From Celerinatantimonas diazotrophica (GTDB lineage: Bacteria; Pseudomonadota; Gammaproteobacteria; Enterobacterales; Celerinatantimonadaceae), in the NCBI RefSeq assembly GCF_004339545.1, contig NZ_SMGD01000001.1:93675-157674 (forward strand): a stretch of DNA of 64,000 nucleotides. Direction: 5' to 3'. The notes below the pieces were generated by a model that saw only the letters and a list, made by a program, of their open reading frames with translations, did no database searches and was not told where the DNA came from. A program made the position numbers and the translations under genes. Positions 24,117 through 31,960 of this stretch are shown in pieces. How positions within the stretch are numbered: position 1 is the first letter of the stretch; the number at the start of each line of letters is the position of its first letter.

Positions 24117-24846
24117 GTTTAGCCAGAACATTATAGCTTTCAAGCAGACGCTCAGTAAGTGTCTGCTCTAATCCCAACTCCTCCTCATCGCAGTCGTTTG
24201 TTTATGCACACTCGCCACATCCGGTAAAGTGACTATCATCGCTTCGGGAAAGATGGCCACGCGGATTTGGGAATTACTCTAACTGATCGTTATCATCGCC
24301 CAGATTCTGATAGAGCAAATCGGTAACCAGTTAACCTTGTTTGGCTTGCACCTTCATTGGTGGTATTCCTCCAGTTCCAATTACACATCGGTGAGCGTCG
24401 CTTAATTCACCTCGACCATCTGGAGTGCTACTAGCTACCTCACCACTTAAACGTTCCCATTGTTTAGCCGCCCATGCTACAGTATGCCCGCCTTGTCGAA
24501 TTTTACAATTCAGGCTTAATCGTGCCAAACGCGACTTATCCAGCGTATTGCCAAATAATAGCGATATGGCTTTGCCTGCTAACATCACACATTTAAGACC
24601 AAGATGTCTCATTTGTCATGGCCCCCATACTGGTGGCGGCCACACCTAAGCCAACGACCTGCCCCGTAACTCACCGAGTTTGGCATTGCGACTTTGAATA
24701 CGCCACTAAATGGCCTTACGTTTGTGCAGCTGTTGTTCATACGCACCACGACTCGGTGGGTTGATAAGCCACCTTATGACTGCCATCGAGGTTAAAAATG
24801 GCAAGGTTGCAACAAGTTTTAGGGAATATCCTCAAATTTCAGGCAT
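24117..24846. other. Decayed DNA, no intact gene recognised
   Basis: Contains a 93-codon minus-strand frame at 24331-24612 (WAAKQWERLSGEVASSTPDG) and plus/minus scraps such as EQQLHKRKAI and NAKLGELRG that might come from a phage tail tape-measure gene, but stops and frameshifts prevent a firm assignment. It lies between the barrel gene and the integrase, so it is most likely leftover prophage or island DNA. Confidence 0.35.
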
Positions 24847-24868
24847 AAAAAAACCGCCCGAGGGCGGT
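24847..24868 (-). terminator. Terminator after the 24887 fragment
   Basis: ACCGCCC-TCG-GGCGGT on the minus strand followed by TTTTTTTATG, 18 bp past the stop codon at 24887. Confidence 0.75.
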
Positions 24869-24886
24869 CTAACTATGTGCGAAATT

Positions 24887-25090
24887 TTATCCAATTAATT
24901 TTGGGGGCAAATCTTTAATTGTTTTTATGCTTCGAACAGTGTCGTCTGAATAAAACATATAGTTTCTATCAGTATGAATGTAATCTTTTAAATCAGACAG
25001 TTGAGTTGAAAGAGTACCAGTGAGATCAACATACCCCATTACAGCACTAGTATCACCCAATTTGATAACTGGATTCGGCACATCTGCAAA
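24887..25090 (-). pseudogene. Fragment of an unknown minus-strand gene
   Basis: The frame reads QFADVPNPVIKLGDTSAVMG, YVDLTGTLSTQLSDLKDYIH and TDRNYMFYSDDTVRSIKTIK, ending KLIG. The region upstream of about 25090 instead carries a plus-strand coding fragment, so the 5' end has probably been replaced. A real terminator follows. Family not recognised. Confidence 0.4.
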
Positions 25091-25092
25091 TT

Positions 25093-25233
25093 GAGATCCT
25101 TTCACGCAATGGGATCTATCATATTGTAGATCGCAACGGGAAGCCAAAACTCACCTGGTACCATGTGAATCATCCCAGAACAATGCTCCCGAGCGAAGAT
25201 GTCCCTAATTTTAGCGCTATGGATGCAATGTAA
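25093..25233 (+). pseudogene. 3' fragment of a plus-strand gene before the integrase
   Basis: Reads ILSRNGIYHIVDRNGKPKLT and WYHVNHPRTMLPSEDVPNFS, ending with TAA at 25231-25233, four bases before the integrase start. No start codon was found. It looks like part of a phage or island gene formerly in one operon with the integrase. Confidence 0.4.
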
Positions 25234-25236
25234 TAT

Positions 25237-26253
25237 ATGCCAAGGAAGAGAACCAACCCGCAGGATTACGCCTTACCTAAGCGGGTCTATAAAGGCCGCA
25301 GCACCTATGAATGGAAACCAGCAGCAGGCGGAACAGTCCGCCTGTGCTCTTTAGAGGCTTCAATTCCAGATATATGGCAAGCCTATGAGCAGAAAGTTAA
25401 AGAAGCCGATGAAGTAGCAACAGTACAAAGCTTAATCACCAGCTTTTTTCAAAGTGCTGACTTTCAGGAACTCGCCACGGAAACCCGCAAGGATTACCGC
25501 AAATACGCGAAAAAGGTTTTGCCCGTTTTTGGCAAAATGAACGTGAACAAAGTAAAACCTGAACATGTCCGGTTGTATATGGATAAACGCGGCTTAAGCT
25601 CACGTATTCAAGCCAACCGAGAACATGCTTTCTTCTCGCAGTGCTTTCGCTTTGGCTACGAACGTGGGCTCTGTAAAAGCAATCCTTGTAAAGGGGTGCG
25701 TAAATTCAAAGAAACCAGTCGTAAACGTTACATCACCGACGTGGAATATAACGCGCTATACAAAGCTGCTGATCCTGTTATTCAGGTGGCGATGGAATTG
25801 GCCTATTTATGCTGTGCCCGTCAGGGGGACATTTTAGCGATGCGTACCAGCCAAATATTAGAAGATGGTATTTTCATTGCACAAGGGAAAACTGGCATCG
25901 AACAAATTAAGGAATGGTCCCCTCGCCTACGCAAGGCCATCGCATTATCCAAGCAGTTACCGACAAAGCCCGGCGTTGTTTCTACGTTCGTTGTTTGCCA
26001 GCCCGATGGCAGCCGCTTTACCCGAGATGGATTTAGTAGCCGTTGGCGTAAAACACGAAGCAAAGTGCGTGAAATAACAGGTTTACCAATGGATTTCACC
26101 TTCCATGACCTGAAAGCAAAAGGTATTTCAGACCTTGATGGAACACTTCAGGAGAAACAAGAAATCTCTGGCCACAAAGATATCAGACAGACCGCAAGAT
26201 ACGACCGTAAAGTACATAAAGTACGTGCTGTGGATTCAAAGAAATCTAAATAA
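25237..26253 (+). CDS. Tyrosine-family phage/island integrase
   Basis: 338 residues. The N-terminal arm is basic (MPRKRTNPQDYALPKRVYKG), then a core-binding SAM-like domain (VATVQSLITSFFQ to KPEHVRLYMDKRG) and the catalytic domain. First catalytic Arg is in YLCCARQGDILAMR, the HxxR box is FHDLKAKGISD (Lys where Arg is usual), the His/Trp position is ISGHKDIRQT and the nucleophile is the Tyr of TARYDRK. It sits 102 bp from the 3' end of tRNA-Leu and reads toward it, typical of an integrase beside its attachment site. No clear Shine-Dalgarno is present. The Lys for Arg change occurs in related integrases, so activity cannot be excluded. Confidence 0.88.
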   Translation: MPRKRTNPQDYALPKRVYKGRSTYEWKPAAGGTVRLCSLEASIPDIWQAYEQKVKEADEVATVQSLITSFFQSADFQELATETRKDYRKYAKKVLPVFGKMNVNKVKPEHVRLYMDKRGLSSRIQANREHAFFSQCFRFGYERGLCKSNPCKGVRKFKETSRKRYITDVEYNALYKAADPVIQVAMELAYLCCARQGDILAMRTSQILEDGIFIAQGKTGIEQIKEWSPRLRKAIALSKQLPTKPGVVSTFVVCQPDGSRFTRDGFSSRWRKTRSKVREITGLPMDFTFHDLKAKGISDLDGTLQEKQEISGHKDIRQTARYDRKVHKVRAVDSKKSK

Positions 26254-26355
26254 TATTAGGAAAAATATTAGGAAAACGAGGATTTTGATAGAAATTTAAC
26301 GGACGTTAATCTTTAGGATTTTTTAAAAAGTCTTTATAAATCAGTAAGAGGAAGG

Positions 26356-26442
26356 TGGTGCCCGGGGCCGGACTTGAACCGGCACGAACTTGCGTTCGAG
26401 GGATTTTAAATCCCTTGTGTCTACCTATTTCACCACCCGGGC
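26356..26442 (-). tRNA. leuZ: tRNA-Leu(UAA)
   Basis: 87 nt including encoded CCA. Acceptor stem GCCCGGG, anticodon loop TTTAAAA (anticodon UAA), a long variable arm and T-loop GGTTCAAGTCC. Third of three tRNA genes after pgsA, the order known from E. coli glyW-cysT-leuZ. Its 3' end faces the integrase, so it is the probable attB/attL. Confidence 0.95.
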
Positions 26443-26456
26443 GATACCAAATTTTA

Positions 26457-26530
26457 TGGAGGCGGGTCCCGGAGTCGAACCGAGGTACACGGATTTGCAA
26501 TCCGCTGCATAGCCACTCTGCCAACCCGCC
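26457..26530 (-). tRNA. cysT: tRNA-Cys(GCA)
   Basis: 74 nt with CCA. Acceptor GGCGGGT, anticodon loop TTGCAAA (GCA) and T-loop GGTTCGACTCC. In a cluster with tRNA-Gly and tRNA-Leu. Confidence 0.95.
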
Positions 26531-26544
26531 TACATTCGTTATCT

Positions 26545-26620
26545 TGGAGCGGCACACGAGGTTCGAACTCGTGACCTCGACCTTGGCAAGGTCGCGCTCT
26601 ACCAACTGAGCTAGTGCCGC
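26545..26620 (-). tRNA. glyW: tRNA-Gly(GCC)
   Basis: 76 nt with CCA. Acceptor GCGGCAC, anticodon loop TTGCCAA (GCC) and T-loop GAGTTCGAACC. First tRNA downstream of pgsA. Confidence 0.95.
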
Positions 26621-26759
26621 TTTATTTGATAACTTATCGACTTAGCTTTACTTTTGAGTGCTTGCCCCGTCGATGTGCTGTGCATTTTAGCGAGGTTATT
26701 TTTATCGTCAACAAGAAATTTCAAACTTTTTGTCTGTTCGCCTGAAAAACAGTCAAATT

Positions 26760-27332
26760 CTATAAATTTCCACCTATATTGCTTTTCTTTTGTCCAGTTA
26801 GGAATGGCCAAGCAGCCCGTAAGTACGAAACCATCGACCAAATTGTAAGCACAACAGCAATATATAGTAAAACTTTTGAAGCAAGCACCATCCACGGCTG
26901 ATATTGCCATAGTAATCCGGTAATCGCAGTCATTTGAGCCGCTGTTTTATATTTCCCTAATTTACTCACCGCAACACTTGCCCGGCTCCCTAATTCGGCC
27001 ATCCACTCACGAAGGGCTGAAATGACGACCTCACGACCGATCACCACCATCGCTGGCAGACTTATCCAGATCGTATCATAATGCTCTACAAGCACTACCA
27101 GAGTGGTTGTAACCATCACTTTATCGGCAACGGGATCTAAAAATGCACCAAAAGGTGAAGTCTGTTTTAAACGTCGGGCTAAAAATCCATCAAAGTAATC
27201 AGTCACTGCCGCAACTACAAAAATTGCAGCTGAGGTAAAATAAGCCCCGTGGACAGGGATATAAAACGCAACAAGAAAGAACGGAATTAAAAATAGACGA
27301 AAAACAGTTAATATATTTGGAATTGTATTCAT
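26760..27332 (-). CDS. pgsA: CDP-diacylglycerol--glycerol-3-phosphate 3-phosphatidyltransferase
   Basis: 190 residues, an inner-membrane enzyme making phosphatidylglycerol phosphate, the committed step to PG and cardiolipin. The CDP-alcohol phosphotransferase motif D-G-x2-A-R-x8-G-x3-D-x3-D is in DYFDGFLARRLKQTSPFGAF followed by LDPVADK. About six membrane helices, first at the N-terminus (ILTVFRLFLIPFFLVAFYI). The order uvrY-uvrC-pgsA-tRNA cluster is that of enterobacteria and vibrios. A 46-bp gap follows uvrC, so co-transcription is likely. Confidence 0.95.
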   Translation of the reverse strand: MNTIPNILTVFRLFLIPFFLVAFYIPVHGAYFTSAAIFVVAAVTDYFDGFLARRLKQTSPFGAFLDPVADKVMVTTTLVVLVEHYDTIWISLPAMVVIGREVVISALREWMAELGSRASVAVSKLGKYKTAAQMTAITGLLWQYQPWMVLASKVLLYIAVVLTIWSMVSYLRAAWPFLTGQKKSNIGGNL

Positions 27333-27378
27333 ACGGATGTCGTTCTCATAACAATTGCTTTATGTTGCCTGTTTGCAG

Positions 27379-29202
27379 TTATTCTTGCAATCGATCAACG
27401 ATAGTTTGTGCGAGACTTTTGCTAATCCCTGGCACTTTTGCTAATTCATCAGCGCTGGCACGTTTAACCTCTTGGATTCCACCCATAAATTTGAGAATAC
27501 TCTGACGGCGTTTTGCACCAATCCCAGGGATTTCTTCAAGAAAGCTATGTTGCCGAGCCTTGTCTCGACGATTTCGATGTCCGGTAATCGCAAAACGATG
27601 GCTCTCATCACGAATATACTGAATCAGATGTAAAGCACTCTCATGCTTTTCAAGATGTACCGGACGCTGCTCACGGCCGATCAGTAATGTCTCTAGTCCT
27701 GGTTTGCGAGTCACCCCTTTTGCCACGCCAACCACCAACGGCTCATTGGCAAGCTGCAGCTCATCTAAGGCAGCAAAGGCACTACTCAATTGCCCCTTCC
27801 CACCATCGATGAAAAGAATATCTGGCATCTCGGCATCATCGCTCTGTTTGCCATAACGACGCTTTAAAGCTTGCGCCATTGCTGCATAATCATCCCCACC
27901 GGTAATCCCATCAATATTAAACCGTCGGTAGGCACTCTTTTTAGGACCATCTTGATCAAATACGACACAGGATGCGACAGTACGCTCGCCTTGGGTATGG
28001 CTGATATCAAAACACTCCATACGTCGAATCGGCTCTTCACGCGCCAAAAAGTGCTGTAAGGCAGCCAATCGAGTCGCCGCGGTCGAAGCTTCTAGCAGTT
28101 TACTGGTCACCGCATTTTGCGCGTTATCATTAGCCAGTTTAAGAAGTCGGACTTTTTCACCGCGAGTCGGATTGTGGATTTGAACTTGATGATTGGCACG
28201 CTCAGATAAAGCCTGCTGCAAAACCTGCCATTCGTCGTTCTGATAGCCGACTAAAATCTCTTTCGGTAGCTGGCCATCACGCTGTTCAGCAAGATAATAC
28301 TGAGTGACAAAGCCTTGTAGCACTTCACTTAGCTCAGTGTCTTTGGGAACTTTAGGATAATAACTACGGCTTCCCAATAACTGCCCCTCACGAAACAGCA
28401 TTAAATGAACACTGGCAATGCCATTACGATAATCAAATCCAACGACATCTGTTTGGGTCGCATTTGTTCCTGAAACCCACTGCTGTTCCTGGATCCGTCG
28501 CAGTGCTTGGATCTGATCCCGGTAGCTCGCTGCCTTTTCAAATTCCAAGGCACAACTCGCCTGTTCCATGTCATTCACAAGGCGTTCTATCACCTCGTCG
28601 CCTTTCCCAGATAGGAACAGTGCAACTAAGTCGGCCTGTTTACGGTATTCTTCGTCACTGACTTTATCACAGCATGGGCCACTGCAACGGCCGATCTGAT
28701 ATTGCAGACACGGGCGAGTTCGGTTGGCATATTCACTATCACGACACTGACGAATCGGAAAAGTCTTCTGTAATAAAATGAGACTCTCTCGCACCGATTT
28801 GCCACTCGGATAAGGCCCAAAATACTTTCCTTTCGCTCGTTTATGACCACGATGCAGCGCTAATCGAGGATGTCGATGGGCACTTAAAAGAATATATGGA
28901 TAGGATTTATCATCGCGCAAGACAACGTTATAACGAGGCCGATATTTCTTGATCAGATTATGTTCAAGAATTAAAGCTTCTGTTTCGCTATTGGTAATCG
29001 TTGTTTCAATATAAGCGATTTGCCGCACCAAAGCGGCTGTCTTTGGACGGTCTACACGCTTACGAAAGTAACTCGACAGGCGCTTTTTTAGGGATTTTGC
29101 TTTACCAACATAGATAACCTTATCATGGCTATCATACATTCGATAGACGCCAGGTAACGCTGGCGCCCTATTTAAAAACGCAGCTGCATCAAACTCGCTC
29201 AT
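27379..29202 (-). CDS. uvrC: UvrABC excinuclease subunit C
   Basis: 607 residues, normal length. N-terminal GIY-YIG nuclease (PALPGVYRMYDSHDKVIYVG) for the 3' cut, the Cys cluster RPCLQYQIGRCSGPCC, a UVR motif (LEFEKAASYRDQIQALRRIQ) contacting UvrB, an RNase H-like domain (CFDISHTQGERTVASCVVFD, ILFIDGGKGQL) for the 5' cut, and a helix-hairpin-helix pair at the end (IPGIGAKRRQSIL, VPGISKSLAQTI). Its start directly follows the uvrY stop, an arrangement conserved in gammaproteobacteria. Confidence 0.97.
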   Translation of the reverse strand: MSEFDAAAFLNRAPALPGVYRMYDSHDKVIYVGKAKSLKKRLSSYFRKRVDRPKTAALVRQIAYIETTITNSETEALILEHNLIKKYRPRYNVVLRDDKSYPYILLSAHRHPRLALHRGHKRAKGKYFGPYPSGKSVRESLILLQKTFPIRQCRDSEYANRTRPCLQYQIGRCSGPCCDKVSDEEYRKQADLVALFLSGKGDEVIERLVNDMEQASCALEFEKAASYRDQIQALRRIQEQQWVSGTNATQTDVVGFDYRNGIASVHLMLFREGQLLGSRSYYPKVPKDTELSEVLQGFVTQYYLAEQRDGQLPKEILVGYQNDEWQVLQQALSERANHQVQIHNPTRGEKVRLLKLANDNAQNAVTSKLLEASTAATRLAALQHFLAREEPIRRMECFDISHTQGERTVASCVVFDQDGPKKSAYRRFNIDGITGGDDYAAMAQALKRRYGKQSDDAEMPDILFIDGGKGQLSSAFAALDELQLANEPLVVGVAKGVTRKPGLETLLIGREQRPVHLEKHESALHLIQYIRDESHRFAITGHRNRRDKARQHSFLEEIPGIGAKRRQSILKFMGGIQEVKRASADELAKVPGISKSLAQTIVDRLQE

Positions 29203-29847
29203 CTACAATTTTTCGGCGTCTAAAATACCATGACGAATTGCTAAGTGAGTTAATTCGACATCACCACTAATATTTAATTTATTAAACAAGCGGTAACGAT
29301 AACTATTAACTGTTTTTGAACTTAAGTTCAACTGCTCAGAAATATCAGTTACGCGTACCCCTTTAGTGATCATCAACATGATCTGCAGCTCTCTTTCAGA
29401 AAGCTGAGAAAAAGGATTCTCACTATCGGAAGAAAAAGAACTCAAAGCAACTTGTTGCGCAATTTGTGGTGACAAATATCTCTGCCCACAACTGACGGTC
29501 CGAATAGCATTCAGCATTTCATCTGGGGCAGCCCCTTTTGTTAAATAACCAAACGCCCCAGCTTGCATCACTTTGCTAGGAAACGGATTTTCTGTATGAA
29601 CGGTTAAAACCACAATTCGTGTATCGGGATCATAACGAAGGATTTTTCGAGTCGCTTCCAAGCCTCCGATCCCTGGCATATTCATATCCATGAGCATGAC
29701 ATCAGCGTGGTTCTGACGGGACCATTGGACCGCCTGTTCCCCACTTTCTGCCTCGCCAACGACTTTCATCCCTCGTGCATCTTCTATAATGCGACGAATC
29801 CCTGTGCGCACCAATTCGTGATCATCAACTAGATATACGGTAATCAA
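29203..29847 (-). CDS. uvrY: Two-component response regulator UvrY (GacA/SirA/VarA family)
   Basis: 214 residues: a receiver domain (MITVYLVDDHELVRTGIRRI; phospho-Asp in HADVMLMDMNMPG; Lys in GAFGYLTKGAAP) and a C-terminal LuxR-type helix-turn-helix (LSERELQIMLMITKGVRVTD, SSKTVNSYRYRLFNKL). With the sensor BarA it activates small RNAs of the CsrB type and so controls carbon storage, motility and biofilm. Next to uvrC as in E. coli. Confidence 0.96.
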   Translation of the reverse strand: MITVYLVDDHELVRTGIRRIIEDARGMKVVGEAESGEQAVQWSRQNHADVMLMDMNMPGIGGLEATRKILRYDPDTRIVVLTVHTENPFPSKVMQAGAFGYLTKGAAPDEMLNAIRTVSCGQRYLSPQIAQQVALSSFSSDSENPFSQLSERELQIMLMITKGVRVTDISEQLNLSSKTVNSYRYRLFNKLNISGDVELTHLAIRHGILDAEKL

Positions 29848-30245
29848 GCGTACTTCTCCGCACAGTAAAATTATCTTGTTAGACCAAATATGAACTACTT
29901 GGCCATTTTAGTATTCCAATAGCTGCCAACCCATGATACAGAACAACATTATCATAAAATTCTGTCAGCTTTTTAGGATATCGTAATGATACTATCAAGC
30001 TTTAGACAACACCGCGACTAAAACAGGCCGTTATACATGAAATCCTTTATGTTTGTATGAGCTCCTACGCATGACCCAAACGATCATGTCACCTATCTTG
30101 CTTATATAAAGAGAACGTATAGCCCGAGGAGTCTTAAGCGAAATGGAATTACCATTCCTAATGATTGGATTAACAAAGAATAAGTTTATATGCAAGCGCG
30201 AAGCAAAAAGGCCATCACATATTGTGATGGCCTTTTCAAAATAGA
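29848..30245. other. Intergenic region between uvrY and tRNA-Ser
   Basis: Should hold the uvrY promoter. No further gene or structured RNA is recognisable. AGGCCATCACATATTGTGATGGCCTTTT near 30208-30235 is a strong stem-loop with a T run on the plus strand, about 10 bp past the 3' end of tRNA-Ser and probably part of its termination. Confidence 0.4.
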
Positions 30246-30336
30246 TGGCGGAGGAGGAGAGATTCGAACTCTCGGTGGGCTACTAACCCACGCCGGTTTT
30301 CAAGACCGGTGCATTCAACCGCTCTGCCACCCCTCC
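30246..30336 (-). tRNA. tRNA-Ser(UGA), copy 1
   Basis: 91 nt with CCA. Acceptor GGAGGGG, anticodon loop CTTGAAA (UGA), a long class II variable arm and T-loop AGTTCGAATCTC. Identical to the copy at 30919-31009. Confidence 0.95.
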
Positions 30337-30481
30337 GCAGCAGATGGGGCGCATATTAGCCATTGGCATTTAAGTTGTAAACCCCTAAAAAGAGTTTTTC
30401 CTAAAAGTTTGGCCTGTTTGGTCTCTTTTTGCGCAAAACAACGATTTATTCAACAAAATGATTCAATCGGTCAGTTCCTAG

Positions 30482-30741
30482 GGACTGTTGACCTTTTGTG
30501 ATTAGTTTTGCAGAAATCTGAGAGGGATTTAGGCAAGGCAAACGTTGTGCCGTGTAGTTATTCTCCACAAAGAACGTTTAACGCTGGATAAATTCCTCTC
30601 AGATACTGCCCTTGGGGTTCATTTAAACGCATCCTGAACTTTGTTGCACCCTGCTTGCTTAACTCATAAGCGGCGTAAGGCGCGCCGCGTTCAAAATGCG
30701 TTTAATTTGAACAAAATTCAACCACCAAAGGTCAACAGTCC
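30482..30741. mobile_element. MITE, 260 bp, with IS5-type CTAG target duplication
   Basis: Begins GGACTGTTGACCTTTTGTGA and ends with the inverted complement (CAAAGGTCAACAGTCC), 16 bases matching at the tips and weaker similarity further in. CTAG flanks both sides (30478-30481 and 30742-30745), as expected from IS5-group YTAR target duplication. It has no open reading frame. The start of a related element is at 63910. Confidence 0.8.
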
Positions 30742-30918
30742 CTAGTCATTGAAATGGTAGACGTATGATCTTGCCAGAAACTAAGCTGAACACGACAACA
30801 TCGTTATGACAGTATTAAAGAAATTATAGATGGCCGCCAAAAGAACTAGGGTTTATCAACAAAGAAAAAATCGGTTAAACAAACGCAGAAATGAAACTAT
30901 CCGAAAAGAGAAAGGAAA

Positions 30919-31009
30919 TGGCGGAGGAGGAGAGATTCGAACTCTCGGTGGGCTACTAACCCACGCCGGTTTTCAAGACCGGTGCATTCAACCGCTCTGC
31001 CACCCCTCC
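30919..31009 (-). tRNA. tRNA-Ser(UGA), copy 2
   Basis: Identical in sequence to 30246-30336, including the CCA and several flanking bases on both sides (ATGGCGG, CCGCAG). A tandem duplication with the MITE in the spacer. Confidence 0.95.
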
Positions 31010-31239
31010 GCAGCGGGAACGAATAATACTGATAACTATCATAAACGCAACTGTTTTTTGCACCCTTTCGCTTAACCGCTCATTTTTACAACAAAAATAG
31101 TTGATAATTGGGAACTTCATCCACATATATATCTCTAATAAACATCGTAGTTAGTTTTTAGCTTAATAATTGTTATATTCATTTCGATAAATCTGTATAC
31201 TGGGCTAATGACTTGAGTAATCAAGGGTGAGGAAACTCT

Positions 31240-31899
31240 ATGAACCAATATCGCAGTGTTGACTATAGCTCCGTTGGCACACGGACAAACGTAAATAAAG
31301 TCTTACGCAACACCTATATGCTGCTTGCTTTGACATTGGCTTTTTCAGCCGTTGTTGCTGGCTCTGCAGCTGTATTAATGTTACCCCCGCCAGGTATTAT
31401 CATTACCTTAGTTGGTTTTTACGGCTTATTGTTTGCTGTAGAAAAAACTAAAAATAGTTCTGCTGGGCTGGTTTTCGTCTTTTTACTGACTGGCTTTATG
31501 GGCTATACGTTGGGGCCGATTATCAACCTGCTGCTTAAAACGGGCGGAACTCAAATTTTAATGACCGCTTTGGGCGGCACAGCATTAACATTCTTCGCGT
31601 TATCAGCTTACGTATTGATTACACGTAAAGACATGTCATTTTTAGGCGGGATGATGACTGCAGGTTTCTTTGTCATTCTGGCTCTATTTGTGGCGAGCTT
31701 GTTCTTGCACATGCCCATTTTATACTTAGTATTAAGCGGCTTGTTTATCCTGTTTTCTTCAGGTGCAATCCTAATGAAAACCAGTGATATAATTCATGGT
31801 GGCGAAACGAATTATATCTCAGCTACAGTGACTATTTTTGTCTCTTTATACAACATATTTTTGAGCTTGCTCAATATCTTAATGGCAGCCAGAGACTAG
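31240..31899 (+). CDS. yccA: Bax inhibitor-1 family inner-membrane protein YccA (FtsH modulator)
   Basis: 219 residues, seven membrane helices after a polar N-terminus (MNQYRSVDYSSVGTRTNVNK). The family block VFVFLLTGFMGYTLGPIINL and the C-terminal TDSSxII-type element (LMKTSDIIHGGETNYISATV) are typical. In E. coli YccA is a slow substrate and inhibitor of the FtsH protease. A terminator follows at 31921. Neighbour order yccA-yccS-tusE resembles the E. coli yccA-tusE arrangement. Confidence 0.92.
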   Translation: MNQYRSVDYSSVGTRTNVNKVLRNTYMLLALTLAFSAVVAGSAAVLMLPPPGIIITLVGFYGLLFAVEKTKNSSAGLVFVFLLTGFMGYTLGPIINLLLKTGGTQILMTALGGTALTFFALSAYVLITRKDMSFLGGMMTAGFFVILALFVASLFLHMPILYLVLSGLFILFSSGAILMKTSDIIHGGETNYISATVTIFVSLYNIFLSLLNILMAARD

Positions 31900-31920
31900 T
31901 TTATAGATCTGTTGAAGTTT

Positions 31921-31947
31921 AAACGTCCCTTGTTGGGGCGTTTTTTT
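31921..31947 (+). terminator. Terminator after yccA
   Basis: AAACGTCCC TTGTT GGGGCGTTT followed by TTTT, on the plus strand, 22 bp after the stop. Confidence 0.85.
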
Positions 31948-31960
31948 ATCTCTTAAATTT

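Noticed and set aside
26306..26609. Open frames on both strands across the tRNA-Leu/Cys/Gly cluster
   Set aside because: They are translations of tRNA genes; the stems and anticodon loops explain the sequence fully.
30190..31075. Open frames sharing GGGGEIRTLGGLLTHAGFQD
   Set aside because: The shared peptide is tRNA-Ser read as protein, a known annotation artefact.
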